64,000 nt of DNA, taken from contig CM028328.1 in assembly GCA_016647705.1 (NCBI GenBank), positions 3,497,311 to 3,561,310 on the forward strand, in the 5' to 3' direction. Numbering within the stretch: position 1 is the first letter of the stretch; each line of letters begins with the position of its first letter. This document shows, one piece after another, positions 23,112 through 35,004 of this stretch. The position numbers were made by a program, and so were the translations under genes. The notes under the pieces were generated by a model that did not search any database, was not told the origin of the DNA, and saw only the letters and a program-made list of their open reading frames with translations. This DNA is from Eucommia ulmoides (taxonomy: Eukaryota > Streptophyta > Magnoliopsida > Garryales > Eucommiaceae).

Positions 23112-26100
23112 ATGGCGGATGAATTTCAGATGGGTAGTGGAAACTGGTGGGATACATCGAGAACCCGGTTTGATACCGGGTCGTCAACCCCGTCGTCTAC
23201 GGCGCTCAACAGTGTCGGAAGCTTTGGATGGCCGGCGGAGATGGTGGATATCAAATCCAGGTCGGGTATGGCAGCAGCTTCAGCGTCTGATTCCGCCGCC
23301 TCCTCCGCCGGCGGAGGCGGTGTTTTAGCTGATCCAAACTTGCAGTTCATGGGTTTAGGCCTTTCTTCTCAAGGACTTGATTGGAACCAATCACTACTGT
23401 AAGAACCCTTTTTTGGTGTTCTTAAAAACTGGATTATTTGATGAAATTTTGTCCTAAAAATCATGATTTATTTATTTATTAAAATTGTGTTTTTTTTAGT
23501 AGGGGTGAAAAATCGGAGACCAGTTTCCGATCGATTCTTCAAGAAGATTTGAATTCGAGCACGAATTTTCAGCAACAAGATCAATGGAGACAGAAGAGTA
23601 TTTATTCCGGCAGCTCCGACGACTCCTCCATGAACGAGTTCAAGCAAATCAACCGGGGATTTTCTCTCGACGAGCCGCAGTTCAGCACCTCCCACATGAG
23701 CTCCGGCGACAGCACGGTGACGTGTCATGGTTTGGCCACCAGTTTTCAGGTGGATTCCGCCGCCGCAGCGGTGTACGGAGGAAGCACTTCGAACATGTTA
23801 CAAGGTTTCTTCGGTTCGGATAATCTATATGGTTCGAACTACGGGATGGGCTCTGGCGAGATGTTGCCCACTAATTGGCCGAAATTTTCACAGATTTTGA
23901 GAAATTCGCCTCCAAAACAACCACCGCCGCCGCAACAACCCCATTTACACTTCTCGAACAATGCTCCGTTTTGGAATGCCTCCGCCGCCGCCATGAACGA
24001 CGTTCGGTCCAGTTTTTTCCCGCCGTCGGCGCCGACTCCATTTCCGACAACGACGTTCGATGAAAAACCTAAGGTAAGATAGTGGAGAAATATCTGCTTT
24101 GTCAACACGTTTTTGACTCATTTTTCCCCCATTTCCGACTCCGACCTTCTACATAGATCATAAACATTATATATATATATATATATATTTGTTTATGTTC
24201 TCAAAATTTTAAGAACAAATACAGTAATCAGCGAATAAAAACACTAAACAAACATCCAATCTAACGATGCCTTAGGGTTAGTGCTTCTTTTCTCAGAAAT
24301 TTGTTTGCATTTCTGAGAGAAAAACAAAGAATTCCCATATCTTCCAAAAACGGAAATTTGGGACCAAAAGAAACCAAACAAAAGAGGTTTTCTTTTTGTT
24401 CCCAAAAAACTTGTAACAGAAAGAGAAAAACCGAAACAAAAAGAAAATATGTATTATCAATTTTGATCCCAAAAATTGTTCTAAAACTTAAATAAAACAC
24501 TAATCAAATGCTGCCACCTTACTATCTCTCTCAAAACTAGGGTTTCAAAATTCTTTTTTTAAAAAAAATTTGAATATATATATATATATATATATGAGAA
24601 TGTTTCAAGTTATGTCAAATGGAGTAACTACTTTGACTTATATAGTAATGTAGAAATTCCCAAATGATCGATATGAGACAGAAATTTAACGCCAACCCTT
24701 AAGAACAACCATCGGTTTACACCGATAATTTGACTATGAGGGAATGAAAGATATATTCTCATGACTTTGACTACTAGGAGGTTTCAACTTAAAATCATAT
24801 AGTGTCAAGTGGAGTAATTTTCTTGATTTATACAGTAATTTGCAAACTTTCAAATGATAGATCTGGGACAGAAATTTAAAATTAAAATATTAGATTGTTC
24901 AACAGAATACATCAGAAATGAGCACAGTGGCAAAGAAAAGCAGCAATGAAACATCAAATAAAAGGGCTCGGAATGAAACACCATCACCTTTGCCAGCTTT
25001 TAAGGTACGCAAGCATAACTTCAAAACCCTTTTTCAAAAAGAGGGTTCTTTCATTTTTTTATTTTTCTTTTTTCTTTTTAAGAATATTTGAGAAGATATT
25101 GCTTTGTTCATATATAATAATTAGGTGAGGAAAGAGAAGATGGGGGACAGAATCACTGCACTCCAACAATTGGTTTCACCTTTCGGAAAGGTAATTAAGG
25201 CTACGTTTGGTTAGTGTTTTCGTTTTTGTGTTCTATTTTCAATAAATTGGGATAAAAAAAATTTTTCCCTTTCTTGAGTATTCTGAGAATAGAAACATGT
25301 TTGGTAACTGTTGGGTTTATTTTACATCGGATGGGAAAGGAGTTGGTGATCAGAAGTGTGAAAGAAAGTTTCACCTCATGAGTTAGGTTTTCGGGTTGAG
25401 AGATTCCCCAGACCATCCTACACTAGTTTCAGAGTTCAAGTTATAACAATTCTGACTCAATAGTCACAAAAAGAGACTAATCGAAGGTTCGCCAACTAAA
25501 GGCGCCACGTGTGAGGAGAAAATTATTGGGTTTATCTCACATTGGATATGGATGGGTTGGTGGTCTAGTTATAAGTGTAAATGAAAGTCTCATCATGAGA
25601 GGCCCAAGACCACCTTGCAATAACGACTACTGTCCGAAATTATGTCTTTTAATTTATGAGAATAGAAATAAGAACCACGTTTAGTTGCAACATTGATTCT
25701 TTTTTCTTTAAATGTATGGTGGCCAGCGGGGTGGTAGTGTGAATAGTTTTGTCCGAGTGAATAGGAATTAACATTTTTTTTGTGGTTCTCAGATTTTTAA
25801 AGAATTCAGGAATTACTCCTGAATTACTTGCAAAATTTTGAAAACAGAAACATGTTTACCAAATGTGTTTTTGTACCTTAATCTCAAAATTTTGGAATTT
25901 TGGAAGTGGAAACAAAAATCAGAAATGGAAACAGTAACCAAACGGAACTAAGGCACCATTTGGCTTGCAGATGCAAAAATAGTTTTATTGATTCCAAAAC
26001 CGTTTCCATAATATCATTAAAACTGTTTCGAAAAGAGAGAGAGAGAGATAGAGAGAGAACCCAACTTTTTTAGATTGTTTTTTAAACCTTTAAATCTACT

Positions 26101-26755
26101 TTTGATTGAATTCAAATTTGCTATGATTTCAGACGGATACAGCTTCGGTGCTTTCAGAAGCCATTGAGTACATCAAATTCCTCCATGAACAAGTCAGTGT
26201 AAGTTCTTAAAAAATTACATATTTCTCCCCTCAATTATATTATTATTTTTCATAACTTTGATTTTTTTATTTTTATTTTTTTTATTTTTGTTTCTATGAA
26301 CAAAAATAAAATCAATGATTATTTTGTAAGCAAAAGTCTAGTATTTTTGTTCTAAATTAATTCTCAAAAAATTTGAAACAGAAACAAAAATTTGTTCTAG
26401 AATTTTGGAAACAAATTTGATTTACATTCAAAACTTTTTCAGGTTCTAAGCAACCCCTACATGAAAAATGGAGCACCCATGCAACAACCCCAGCAGGTAT
26501 ACAATTCTCTGTTCTTCTCATTACTCTTTCTCTTAACCATCATAGATTTAAGGGCTTGTTTGGATTAGGAAAAAAAAAACAGTTTTTTGAAAACGGAGTT
26601 TTCAAATCATGCAGCACACTGATAAATCCAAGGATCCAGAAGGGCAGAGGCAAGATCTAAGAAGCCGAGGGCTATGCCTAGTACCGGTTTCAAGCACTTT
26701 CCCCGTCACCCACGAGACAACCGTCGATTTTTGGACACCTACATTTGGTCGATAA
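23112..26755 (+). CDS. Atypical bHLH transcription factor, bHLH112/bHLH123-like
   Basis: A seven-exon gene read by GT-AG junctions with consistent phase: 23112-23398, 23500-24073, 24906-25004, 25125-25190, 26133-26198, 26443-26496 and 26615-26755, giving 428 aa. The start MADEFQMGSGNWWDTSR and the phrases MGLGLSSQGLDWNQSLL and ETSFRSILQEDL are hallmarks of the bHLH112/bHLH123 subgroup, nuclear regulators studied mainly in stress response and development. The bHLH domain is built from exons 3-6 (about residues 310-372). Its basic part (KVRKEKMGDRI) lacks the His-Glu-Arg E-box contact set, while helix 1, loop and helix 2 (ALQQLVSPFGKTDTASVL, then EAIEYIKFLHEQV) are complete. The C-terminus VDFWTPTFGR matches the subgroup. 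The middle is Ser-, Pro- and Ala-rich. Introns 2 and 4 carry MITEs. Which of bHLH112 or bHLH123 is closer cannot be settled here. Confidence 0.93.
24275..24518. mobile_element. PIF/Harbinger-like MITE in bHLH intron 2
   Basis: TTA flanks both ends (24272-24274 and 24519-24521). The left end is GGGTTAGTGCTTC and the complemented right end GGTGGCAGCATTTGATTAGTG in part, so the inverted ends are imperfect. The interior has the same 'cccaaaaa..ttctaaaact' style as family B. Confidence 0.55.
25199..25948. mobile_element. PIF/Harbinger-like MITE in bHLH intron 4
   Basis: The left end is GGCTACGTTTGGTTAGTGTT and the complemented right end GTTCCGTTTGGTTACTGTTT. Both sides have TAA (25196-25198 and 25949-25951). 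It begins only 9 bp after the exon 4 boundary at 25190, so the splice donor is spared. The interior holds a directly repeated phrase 'ttgggtttat.t.acat.gga' (near 25312 and 25527), which looks like a second, nested repeat. Confidence 0.75.
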
Positions 26756-27400
26756 TTAAAGAGAAATAATTATGAAGCCGGGACCTATTCTTTGCATTGC
26801 TCTTGTCGAAACGTTACCCTAGCAAAGTCAGAGAACGATAAGATGAAGAGAGAAGAAAAAAAAATTATCCAAATTTATAGCCCCGAAAAAATATATTGTA
26901 TTATTCGATACTTGTACAATACATACAATTGTATAAAAAACCGAATGAAGTTTGTATTGTACCATCGATCCGTGCATTCAGGGCTAAAAATTTGGATAAT
27001 TTTTTTTTTTCTTTTCCTGTATTGATGATATGAGTGTATTACTGAACGTACTGATCTTATTAACTTTTATACTGTAACTAATGAAAGTTAATGGGATCAG
27101 TATAATTCAACATACTAGGGGCAGTTCGGATCCGAATCTATTCATGTAATAATTGAGGAATTATGATTAAAGATTGGAGTAGGAATTGGAAAAAATAATT
27201 AATGGGGTAGAATTAGAAGGAAAAAAAGTATATAAACTTTAGAAAAAGTAAAAGAAAAAAAAAAATTTGTTGTTTGTAGCTGAATTTAGGTAAAAGAGAA
27301 TGATAAAGAATTGAAGCTTTTGTTTTTTTGTTGGTGTGTGATATTTCTATATGCTCATAGAGCTGTCAATGACTCTCTTTTCGAAAAGAGAAGAAAGGTT
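26756..27400. other. 3' flank of the bHLH gene, no supported gene
   Basis: AT-rich sequence expected to hold the 3' UTR and polyadenylation region. Open frames at 26792-27025 and 27351-27566 show no domain. Confidence 0.4.
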
Positions 27401-28289
27401 CAAATTACACTTTACACCCTTGAATTTATATTATTTTGTCCTTATACCGATTTTAAATTCAGCGAATTGCATCCGTAAAATTTATAAGGGGCGTTTCGGT
27501 GGCAAGTCTCTTATTTTACCCTTAATTTTTAAAAAGTCTTATGCGCAATTGCAACTTATGTTTTAATCCCGCATATTAAAAAAGGCAGAATGTCCAATAC
27601 ACTCGTTTGTACTTGCGCAATTACATGTAACTAATTTGTGTGTAAAATATTTGTTCGATGTAACAAACATTACACAAAATACATGAAATTTGTAACATGT
27701 AACTAATTTATATGTAAAAAATTGTTAGATGTAACAAATATTACCCAAATGCATGTGATTTGTAACATGTAACTAATATTACACAAATAAATATAACTAA
27801 TATTAATCTAATTTGTGTAGAATATTTGTTAAATGTAACAAATATTTCACAAATTAATACATGTAATTTATAATATGTAACTAAAATTACATATATACAT
27901 GTAACTAATATTACACAGATATATGGAATATAGTTACATGTGATTTATAATTATTAAGTTGTATCTAATTTTAGTTACATGTAACAAATATTCACTACAA
28001 TACGAATTTTTTCACCAAAGTTCTCTCTACATTTCGCGCATACAAGACTAAAACGCAAGTAAAAACTAATTTAAGAGATTAAATCAAAGTTTATATTTTA
28101 AACGGGACTAACAGTAGATTACATCCGTTATTTGGAACTAATCGCCAATTATCCCATTTATAAATTGTGGGAGTTGGTCAATTGGGTATCGATCTCAGAC
28201 AAAATTTAAAAAATTTGAGGGTGAAATGTGTTACGATTGAGAGTGAAACTAGTGAGTATAAAATTTAGGGGGTGGAAAATGCAATTTGG
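27401..28289. mobile_element. Inverted-repeat element with minisatellite core (family C)
   Basis: The left end CAAATTACACTTTACACCC and the complemented right end, beginning CCAAATTGCATTTTCCACCC, form terminal inverted repeats. The core (about 27620-27990) is a degenerate tandem array of phrases such as 'atgtaactaatattacaca' and 'tttgttaaatgtaacaaata'. A truncated relative is at 32271-32700. I found no clear target duplication. Confidence 0.65.
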
Positions 28290-28666
28290 TAAAAAAAAAA
28301 AATTGAGGGAATAATTGAATCAGAGGATTTAGAATTGGGAGTGGGGAGATCAATTGATTGAAAATCTTAACTTTTGATTTGTTTATTTGTTTGGAATATG
28401 TCAGTGGAAGTCAGAAGGAGGCCCATAATTCATTCCTCCTTTTAATTTTTATTTATTATTTTAATTTAAAAAACATTTATTTAAAATAAAAAATGGGCTA
28501 AAGGTAAAGGGTCTTTAGGCAATGATTTTTTGCAATGTTCACATTCTAGTGCAAGCCCAAATGTTCCAAAAAGAAACCCAAACTCATATTTGTTTATGTT
28601 TCATCATCAAATTTAATGTCTACTTAATAATGCATTAAAATTAGACTTAGTTTGGGGCTTTTTTTT

Positions 28667-28682
28667 GGGGGGGGGGGGGGGG
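28667..28682 (+). repeat. Run of 16 G next to poly-T
   Basis: An uninterrupted run of 16 G follows TTTTTTTT in an AT-rich setting. It could form a G-quadruplex, or reflect an assembly or slippage error. Confidence 0.9.
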
Positions 28683-28856
28683 TTCTCTTCCTCTCACAAA
28701 GAAAAAGCCGACTATTTAATAATTAATTTTTTTTTAAAAATATACAGGTGGACTTCTCCTTTATTGGGTTGCTTTAAAAAAATAAAAAAAGAGTGCTTTT
28801 AAAAGCTAAAATGAGTTTTCAACAATAAAATTTTATATTAACCATAGGTTCGTACA

Positions 28857-29958
28857 GGGGTGTTCAATAATTTGGTAAACCCAACCGAAACCAACCGACC
28901 CAAAACTGGAAAAAAAAAAAAGGATTTTTTAATGTGGAAATTCAGATTATGTTTGTGAGATTATATAGGTTGCGAGTCTAGCCATAAATTTTTGAAAAAA
29001 ACCAACGCGAGTCGACCAGACACGTTCCTAGGGGTTATATACAAACCCTTGTCCTAATTAGTTCAGACATCACTACATCAGTTCCTTCATTCGTTCTTTG
29101 CCTCTTAGTCTTCGATTCATCTTTTACTCTCATTGCGTTAGTAGCTCAGCCACTCATTTATTCTTCTTCGATTTCTTTTCAGAATCCCATTTAATTCCAA
29201 ATTCCCAATAAGTTTTTGATTTTTTTAATTCCCATAGCAGCTCCCTTTCCCCATCCGAAAATGCCTATAAATTTTCGATCTACTCATTTGAATCATCTAG
29301 ATCTAGTAATAGTAACAGTTCAACCCCAAATTATCTAAATCATCTTATCATGTCCCTGCATGTGACGATGGTGAGTGACGGTCCCACGACGGTGAAAACG
29401 TTTAGGTAGTGCCAATGAGTCAGTGACGAATATCGATACTTGACAGTGGGCATGTATCTATTTTTGTTCTAAGCTTCTTTCTAAGTTTTCGTTTTTGTTC
29501 AATGCTTCTGTTGTAACTTTTAATCATTAGTGGTTCTAAATTACTATTTATGTTCTAATTTGTAATATTAGTGTTTTAGTTCCTGTTCTACGTTTTAGTT
29601 CGATTAATGTTTTTGTTTATGTTGAATTTGTTCTAAGTTTATGTTTTTGTTCTAAGTTCTAGTCCGATTAATGCTTTTGTTTATGTTGAATCTACTTTAA
29701 GTTTTGGTTGATCTAGTTCAGGTTGTAACTAAAATGATTTTAGTTACAATCATTTTAATTACAAATCAACAGATTCAATAAGACATAATCAAAATCATAT
29801 TGAACCCAATCCGAATACGATCGGATTTGACAACACCCGAAAAAATCTGGATTTCCTTTTGAACAGTCGGAAATAGGTCTAGAAAACTTTGACCCGATAC
29901 ATTAGGGACGGGTCTCGAGTCCAACCCAAATAGTTCAACCCGATCCAACGAACACCCT
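28857..29958. mobile_element. Non-autonomous DNA element with GGGTGTTC ends
   Basis: The left end is GGGGTGTTCA and the complemented right end AAGGGTGTTCGTTGG. The flanks taggttcgtaca (28845-28856) and taggttcataca (29959-29970) form a 12-bp direct repeat with one mismatch, which fits a MULE-type duplication (9-11 bp) better than hAT (8 bp). Names such as 'gttttagtt.gattaatg' phrases recur inside. There is no coding capacity. Confidence 0.65.
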
Positions 29959-29970
29959 TAGGTTCATACA

Positions 29971-31584
29971 AGTAAATATTTCTTTTATATGTATCTTATT
30001 TTTTTATATTTAGTTAATATTAAAAATAAATAAATAAATATGACATATATCTATTTTAGTCATTTAATTGTCTTTTTATATGTTTTGCGCAAATGTTTAC
30101 CAAACTCTCATTGTATGTTTCTCTTGTTCAAACATACTAAATCTCATAACATAAAACAAACAAATTTCTGAGAAAAAAAATTGTAGCAGAGCACATCACC
30201 AAAGAGCGATTCGGTTCTCTAGAAGTATGAGATCTCACAGTAAAAGTATTAAAAAAGTTTGTATGATATATAAAGTAGCATGTAGGCTACTACCAAAACC
30301 TTGTCTTAAGTATTGTGAGTCACGTAGACTCGATCCAAAAATTACTAGGTCAATAGGCCAAAATTAAAATTGTATTTGACATTAATTTCTCATTTCTTTG
30401 TTCTGAAATTCATAAGCCTACTAAAAAAAAAAAAGAACAATTTTATGAAATTCAGCCCATAATCCCACAATAGACTTAGAAGTAGTATGCAATGGGCTTC
30501 TTGAATACAAGAACTGAAAATACCATTATATGAAGTGTTGAAAGTAAATGGAAAGAAAAAGGTTGGCTAAATGTGTCATTTTCATGTTGAATTTTCGCTA
30601 TATTTTAGGGAAAAAAATTATATTTTGGGTACTTAAAAATTTGGGACAGATGTCTAGGTGGATATCCAGATTTATCAAATTATTATTTGAACTCACAAGT
30701 TTCATATTTATTTCAATTTTATAAAATTAAAAACATTACTAATAATTCTGTATGGAAAATAAACTATATTCAATACATGATCTTCTAATAAGAATATTTT
30801 TGTTATTTAATCACTATTAAATCTAAGATATTAATCTCTTATTTTTCTAACAATGATTCGTTTCAAAAATAAAAAAGAGAATCATGAATCGTTGTTAAAG
30901 GAAAACTTTTTAGATTTAATAGAGCAATGAAATGACAAAAAATATTATCATTAGAAGATCACGAGTTGAGAACAATTAATTTTCTGTCGTCCTAAACCAT
31001 TGATAACACTTCTAATGAGTGATTGAAACAATTGTGAAACTTGTGAAGATCAAATATATAATAATCTTTATCGAAATTCAGAATTATTTTTCTTTTTTGA
31101 TTTCAGTATACTATGGATTCTCCGTTTCTAAAGATAGTACATCGATTTTTAAATGTGTAAAAATATAAGAAATAACAAAAAAAATAGTAATAAAATACAT
31201 ATATAAAAGTTAAAGAGTACAAAGGGTTGGGTAGAATTAGAGAAATTTAATTTTTATTTATTTTTTCATTATTATTTTTTTAACAGTAAAAATGTGTTCG
31301 GATTAATTCACGTGTTCCTCTACTAATCACCTCATCGTACGATTTTAAGGGCGTTCTCTCTCATATCTACTTGGTGTATTTAAGATTTAATTTCTAAATT
31401 GTTCTCCAGAAAAATCGAGAGCCCAGGTTGTCAAGAAAATAGACAACTCTTGAAGTTAAAAATATAAACAAATTTAATCTCAATCATTCATCTTATAAAT
31501 TTATATTTGGACAATTTATTAATGGATAACATTAACAATTAACAAATCAAATAAATCTAAAAAAAATGTTTTTTAAAGCAAAAA
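29971..31584. other. Intergenic, 3' side of the EF-hand gene
   Basis: AT-rich, no gene seen. The segment nearest 31584 would contain the 3' UTR of the minus-strand EF-hand gene. Confidence 0.4.
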
Positions 31585-31941
31585 TCAATATCGCAAATCT
31601 CTGAATTCATGCTGAAGAGCTTCCTCCAGCAAAAACTCTGATTGCTCCATCAATTCCGGGCTCAATCTGAACATCATAACGCAGAACTCCATCTGATTAA
31701 GAACCCCGTCGCCGTCGATATCTCCCTCCGACAACATGCTCCGGAGATCGTCGTCGCTCAACCCCTGCAAACCCATTGAAGCAGAGTTCCGCTTCAGACT
31801 GTCGAACGTGATGACTCCCTTATCGCCGTCCATTAACAATCGAAACCCATTACAGAGCTCGCTGATCAAGCCTTCCCCACCTAATTTATCGGCCATGACC
31901 GGCAACAGATCTTCGAAATCGGATCGGATATTGTGCGCCAT
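31585..31941 (-). CDS. KIC/PBP1-type single EF-hand calcium-binding protein
   Basis: An intronless 118-aa protein. The start MAHNIRSDFEDLLPVMADKL and the phrases GGEGLISELCNGF, LLMDGDKGVITF and NQMEFCVMMFRLSPELM match the plant KIC (KCBP-interacting) and PBP1 (PINOID-binding) calcium sensors. These act in the cytosol by binding a kinesin-like calmodulin-binding protein or the PINOID kinase. One full EF-hand loop, DIDGDGVLNQME (residues about 75-86), has Asp, Asp and Asp at positions 1, 3 and 5, Gly at 6 and Glu at 12. The first EF-hand is degenerate (DGDKGVITF). An in-frame ATG at 32085 would add 48 residues. I reject it because a TATA box lies between it and 31941, and the extra residues are unlike the family. 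Family size (about 120-135 aa) fits. Confidence 0.92.
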   Translation of the reverse strand: MAHNIRSDFEDLLPVMADKLGGEGLISELCNGFRLLMDGDKGVITFDSLKRNSASMGLQGLSDDDLRSMLSEGDIDGDGVLNQMEFCVMMFRLSPELMEQSEFLLEEALQHEFRDLRY

Positions 31942-32030
31942 TGTAGGGGAAATGAAGAGCTGTGGGTGGAGAAATAGATGAGAGAAAAGAGATGGGTTTT
32001 GATTGAGAGAGAGAGAGAGGAGTTGAGGAA

Positions 32031-32037
32031 ATATATA
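32031..32037 (-). promoter_or_regulatory. Probable TATA box of the EF-hand gene
   Basis: On the minus strand the sequence reads CTATATATTT, about 90 bp before the start codon at 31941. It is followed by a CT-rich leader (ctctctctctctc), a common arrangement at plant transcription starts. This supports the shorter protein start. Confidence 0.6.
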
Positions 32038-32270
32038 GGAGAGAGAGGGGGGGGTTATGTTGGGGTTTCGGAGAAGGACGGCCATGGCGATTAGGGGAAG
32101 ACAACTCGGATACAGTTCACACGAAAGGGCCGGCCTTTACTCGGTCTCGTTTCATTCAGCAATTGCCCCTCGCTTTCGGGGAACGTCTTCGTCCACGTTC
32201 AGCGGGGGTATAAGATAACCGACCCGGAAAGAACCTGGAAGGTGCGAAGGAAGAAGAAGAGGGGGACTTC

Positions 32271-32700
32271 TATTTGCACTTTACACCCCCTAATTTAACA
32301 ATAAATGATAATATACCCTTTAAACTTAGGGTATTTTTATTTTACTCTTAATTTTAAAGAAATCTCATACGCAATTGCAACTTATATTTTTGTCCCGCCT
32401 ATTAAAAAAGATGGAAGGCCCAATACACGTGTTGCACTCTCGTAGTTACATGTATCTAACTTTTATGTAAAATATTTGTTAAATGTAACAAATATTGCAC
32501 AAGTACATCGTTATATATAATTTATAACCTATAGCAAATATTACACGGGTACATATAACTAATATTATATAGGCGTGAGTGCATACAGGATTAATACGCA
32601 AACAAAAATCAATTTAAGAGACTGAATTAAAACTTATGTTTTAAATGAGATTAATAATAGATTACACTCATTATTTAGGACTAATCACCCATTATCCCAA
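32271..32700. mobile_element. Truncated family C element upstream of the EF-hand gene
   Basis: The left end (tatttgcactttacaccccc) and the interior phrases ('aaatatttgttaaatgtaac', 'actaatcacccattatccca') match the element at 27401-28289 in the same order. The outer right end is missing. It begins about 330 bp upstream of the EF-hand start codon. Confidence 0.65.
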
Positions 32701-34275
32701 AAAATAAAAATATTGAAGGAAACATTGGCTCTATTATAGCCACCTCTTAAGGCTATCTTATCCAGCAATCATGGGCAATAATCTACCCCTTTAACTCAAT
32801 AAACAAATAGTCATTACTCAATAAAAGCAAGTAAACGATAAACCAGTTAATTTATGATTCCAATTGTCATCAATTCCGTCGGAATATGTTTCTCTTAGTT
32901 TTTATGATTCCATAAAACAATGCACCGTGGGTGGATCTATTGTGTTTCACATTTAATATGAAAATAAATAAAGTTTTGAAGAAAATTTGGCAAAGTAATG
33001 ATTTAAAATTAGTCTCTACCTTTGCCTGATAGCTCTCTTACTACTAATAAGATTTGGGAAGACTTGTTTTGGAAATTTTGTATAAATCTCGGTCATTCTC
33101 TGTTAATGTTTATGGAATTCACAGGATTGAAGAGTTATGTACCATTACGTAGAATGTCTTATTCCCCTTTCATTTGTAGCGAGATTTGACAATCGTTCCC
33201 GAACAACGGTCAAGGCAAGGGATGGGGTTTGAGACATCCTCATATATCCTGAGGATGGTTCATCTTTACGTAACCCCGAGCTAAGACCTCAGGTAAGTCA
33301 AGGTCATGTTCGGACTTGTACATGTTTTCGGTAATCTCCATGGGTCCTAGGCAGTGACATTGGGTCTGTAAGCTAAGTTCAGGATCGCATGAATTCCATA
33401 TGTATATTAAGATGTGATGTTCGATGACCACGCGTATTTCATGTAAATTTCTTTTTACACTTGGCGTTATTCAGGACTTTTTAAAATACCATGATTACTC
33501 TTCATTAGATACTCTGTTGTTCAAATATTTTAATATTTACAACACATTTCCCAAAAATTTACAATTATTTAAATAATTGAAGACCGGATTTTTAACTTTT
33601 AATATATACAATTATTCCAAAAAAACAATCATACAAGCCTTTGTAGCATGCATAAGTTCCTATAGCCACGCACGTCAATACATAGAACTTTCTAATTTTG
33701 AATCTCTAATTCCATGAAACCAAACACTATCTTAACGTCATCGCGGATACCTTAACATCATGATGGATCGATCGCTCAAAAATAATACTCATTTTTTGTA
33801 TTGTGATACTGATGTAATACAATGTCAAAATAGGGTGCTGAAACACAAAAATCATATTGAAATTGTAAATTTCTAATTGTTTTTTTTTTTTTTTTTTTCT
33901 ATTGTAAAAAGAATTTGGATTTGTTGTTTTATTATCTAATTGCAAGAAATTAAAATTCGAAATTGAATTGATAATGACGAAACATGATTAGGAATTAAGG
34001 ATTATGTACTTCAGGAATTACACTAATTTTATATTTTTAATTTAATTTGAATATGTGTGAATGAATGTTCTTAAGTACAAGATAGAAGCATTCATAAAAG
34101 TATTTTTGAGTATTCAATCAAAATGATTTATTTTTGATATCTAATTCTTACGTTATTTGAACCTATGATGAGTTAAATTCTAAGCATAAACTATCTAATT
34201 TAACAATCAATTGCCAAAAAAAAATTTGTATAATCGTTAGATTTATACCAAGACTTCTAGATCTAACGTTCTAGC
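32701..34275. other. Intergenic, no supported gene
   Basis: AT-rich. The segment 33660-33735 ends in 'ctaattccatgaaaccaaac', matching the right end of the small MITE family D found in and near the kinase genes (see 39411-39507). The open frame at 33240-33431 has no recognisable domain. Confidence 0.4.
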
Positions 34276-35004
34276 TGGGGGTGAAAGAAATACCCGGAAC
34301 CCTGATTCGTCCGCTTGGTCCAACCTGCGTTAGTTTCGATGGGTCAAATATTATACTTTTTTTTTTTTGTTTTTCACCCGACCACCCCGCCCGCTCTCTA
34401 ATTCTCCTTCGGTCGGATACCCATTCCCCATACCCGAACTACCCGAACCTGACCGATAATTACACTCTCACCCCCTAAATTTAACATATTACGAAACCAC
34501 CCTCTCTCTCTCTATATATATATATAAAAAAAAAAAAAAAAAAACCCTAATGTGCTCAGTTGTGCCGCCGCTCATTTCTCTCTCTCAAACCACCCTCTCA
34601 AATGCTCATTTTTCTTTCAAGTGAATCTCACTCCTCTCTTTCTCCGATGAAGTTTCTCCTCCGGCGAAAAATGTATGTTGCTTTCCTCCGGCGAAGATGT
34701 GTGTTGTTGTCCTTCGCCGAATTGCTCTCTAAGGACAGAATTGTTTGATATGTATTTGTCATTGTTAGATCTGTATATTTATTGTTTAATTGTTCATATT
34801 TGTTCTCTCCCTTTGCTTCTCCTTCTCTAGGCCAAAACCCTTGTTTTCTCCCACCCGAAGCCGCCCGCCACCGAAGCACCTAAACCTGCTCGGATGGCCG
34901 ATTGTTTCACCTCGGGGACGGTCGGTTTTCCATCCCTCAAAATCGTTCGGGTTGGACACCAAAACCACTCTATCCCCGACCAATCCGACCGATTTTCTCC
35001 CCTA
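34276..35004. mobile_element. hAT-like MITE with perfect 8-bp duplication
   Basis: The left end is TGGGGGTGAAAGAAATACC and the complemented right end TAGGGGAGAAAATCGG. Both sides carry GTTCTAGC (34268-34275 and 35005-35012), a perfect 8-bp direct repeat. The interior has several overlapping open frames on both strands (34560-35021), which are shadows with no domain. Confidence 0.8.

Noticed and set aside
31942-32085. N-terminal extension of the EF-hand protein from an upstream ATG
   Set aside because: A TATA box and CT-rich leader lie between this ATG and the family-typical start, and the added residues are not like any KIC/PBP1 protein.
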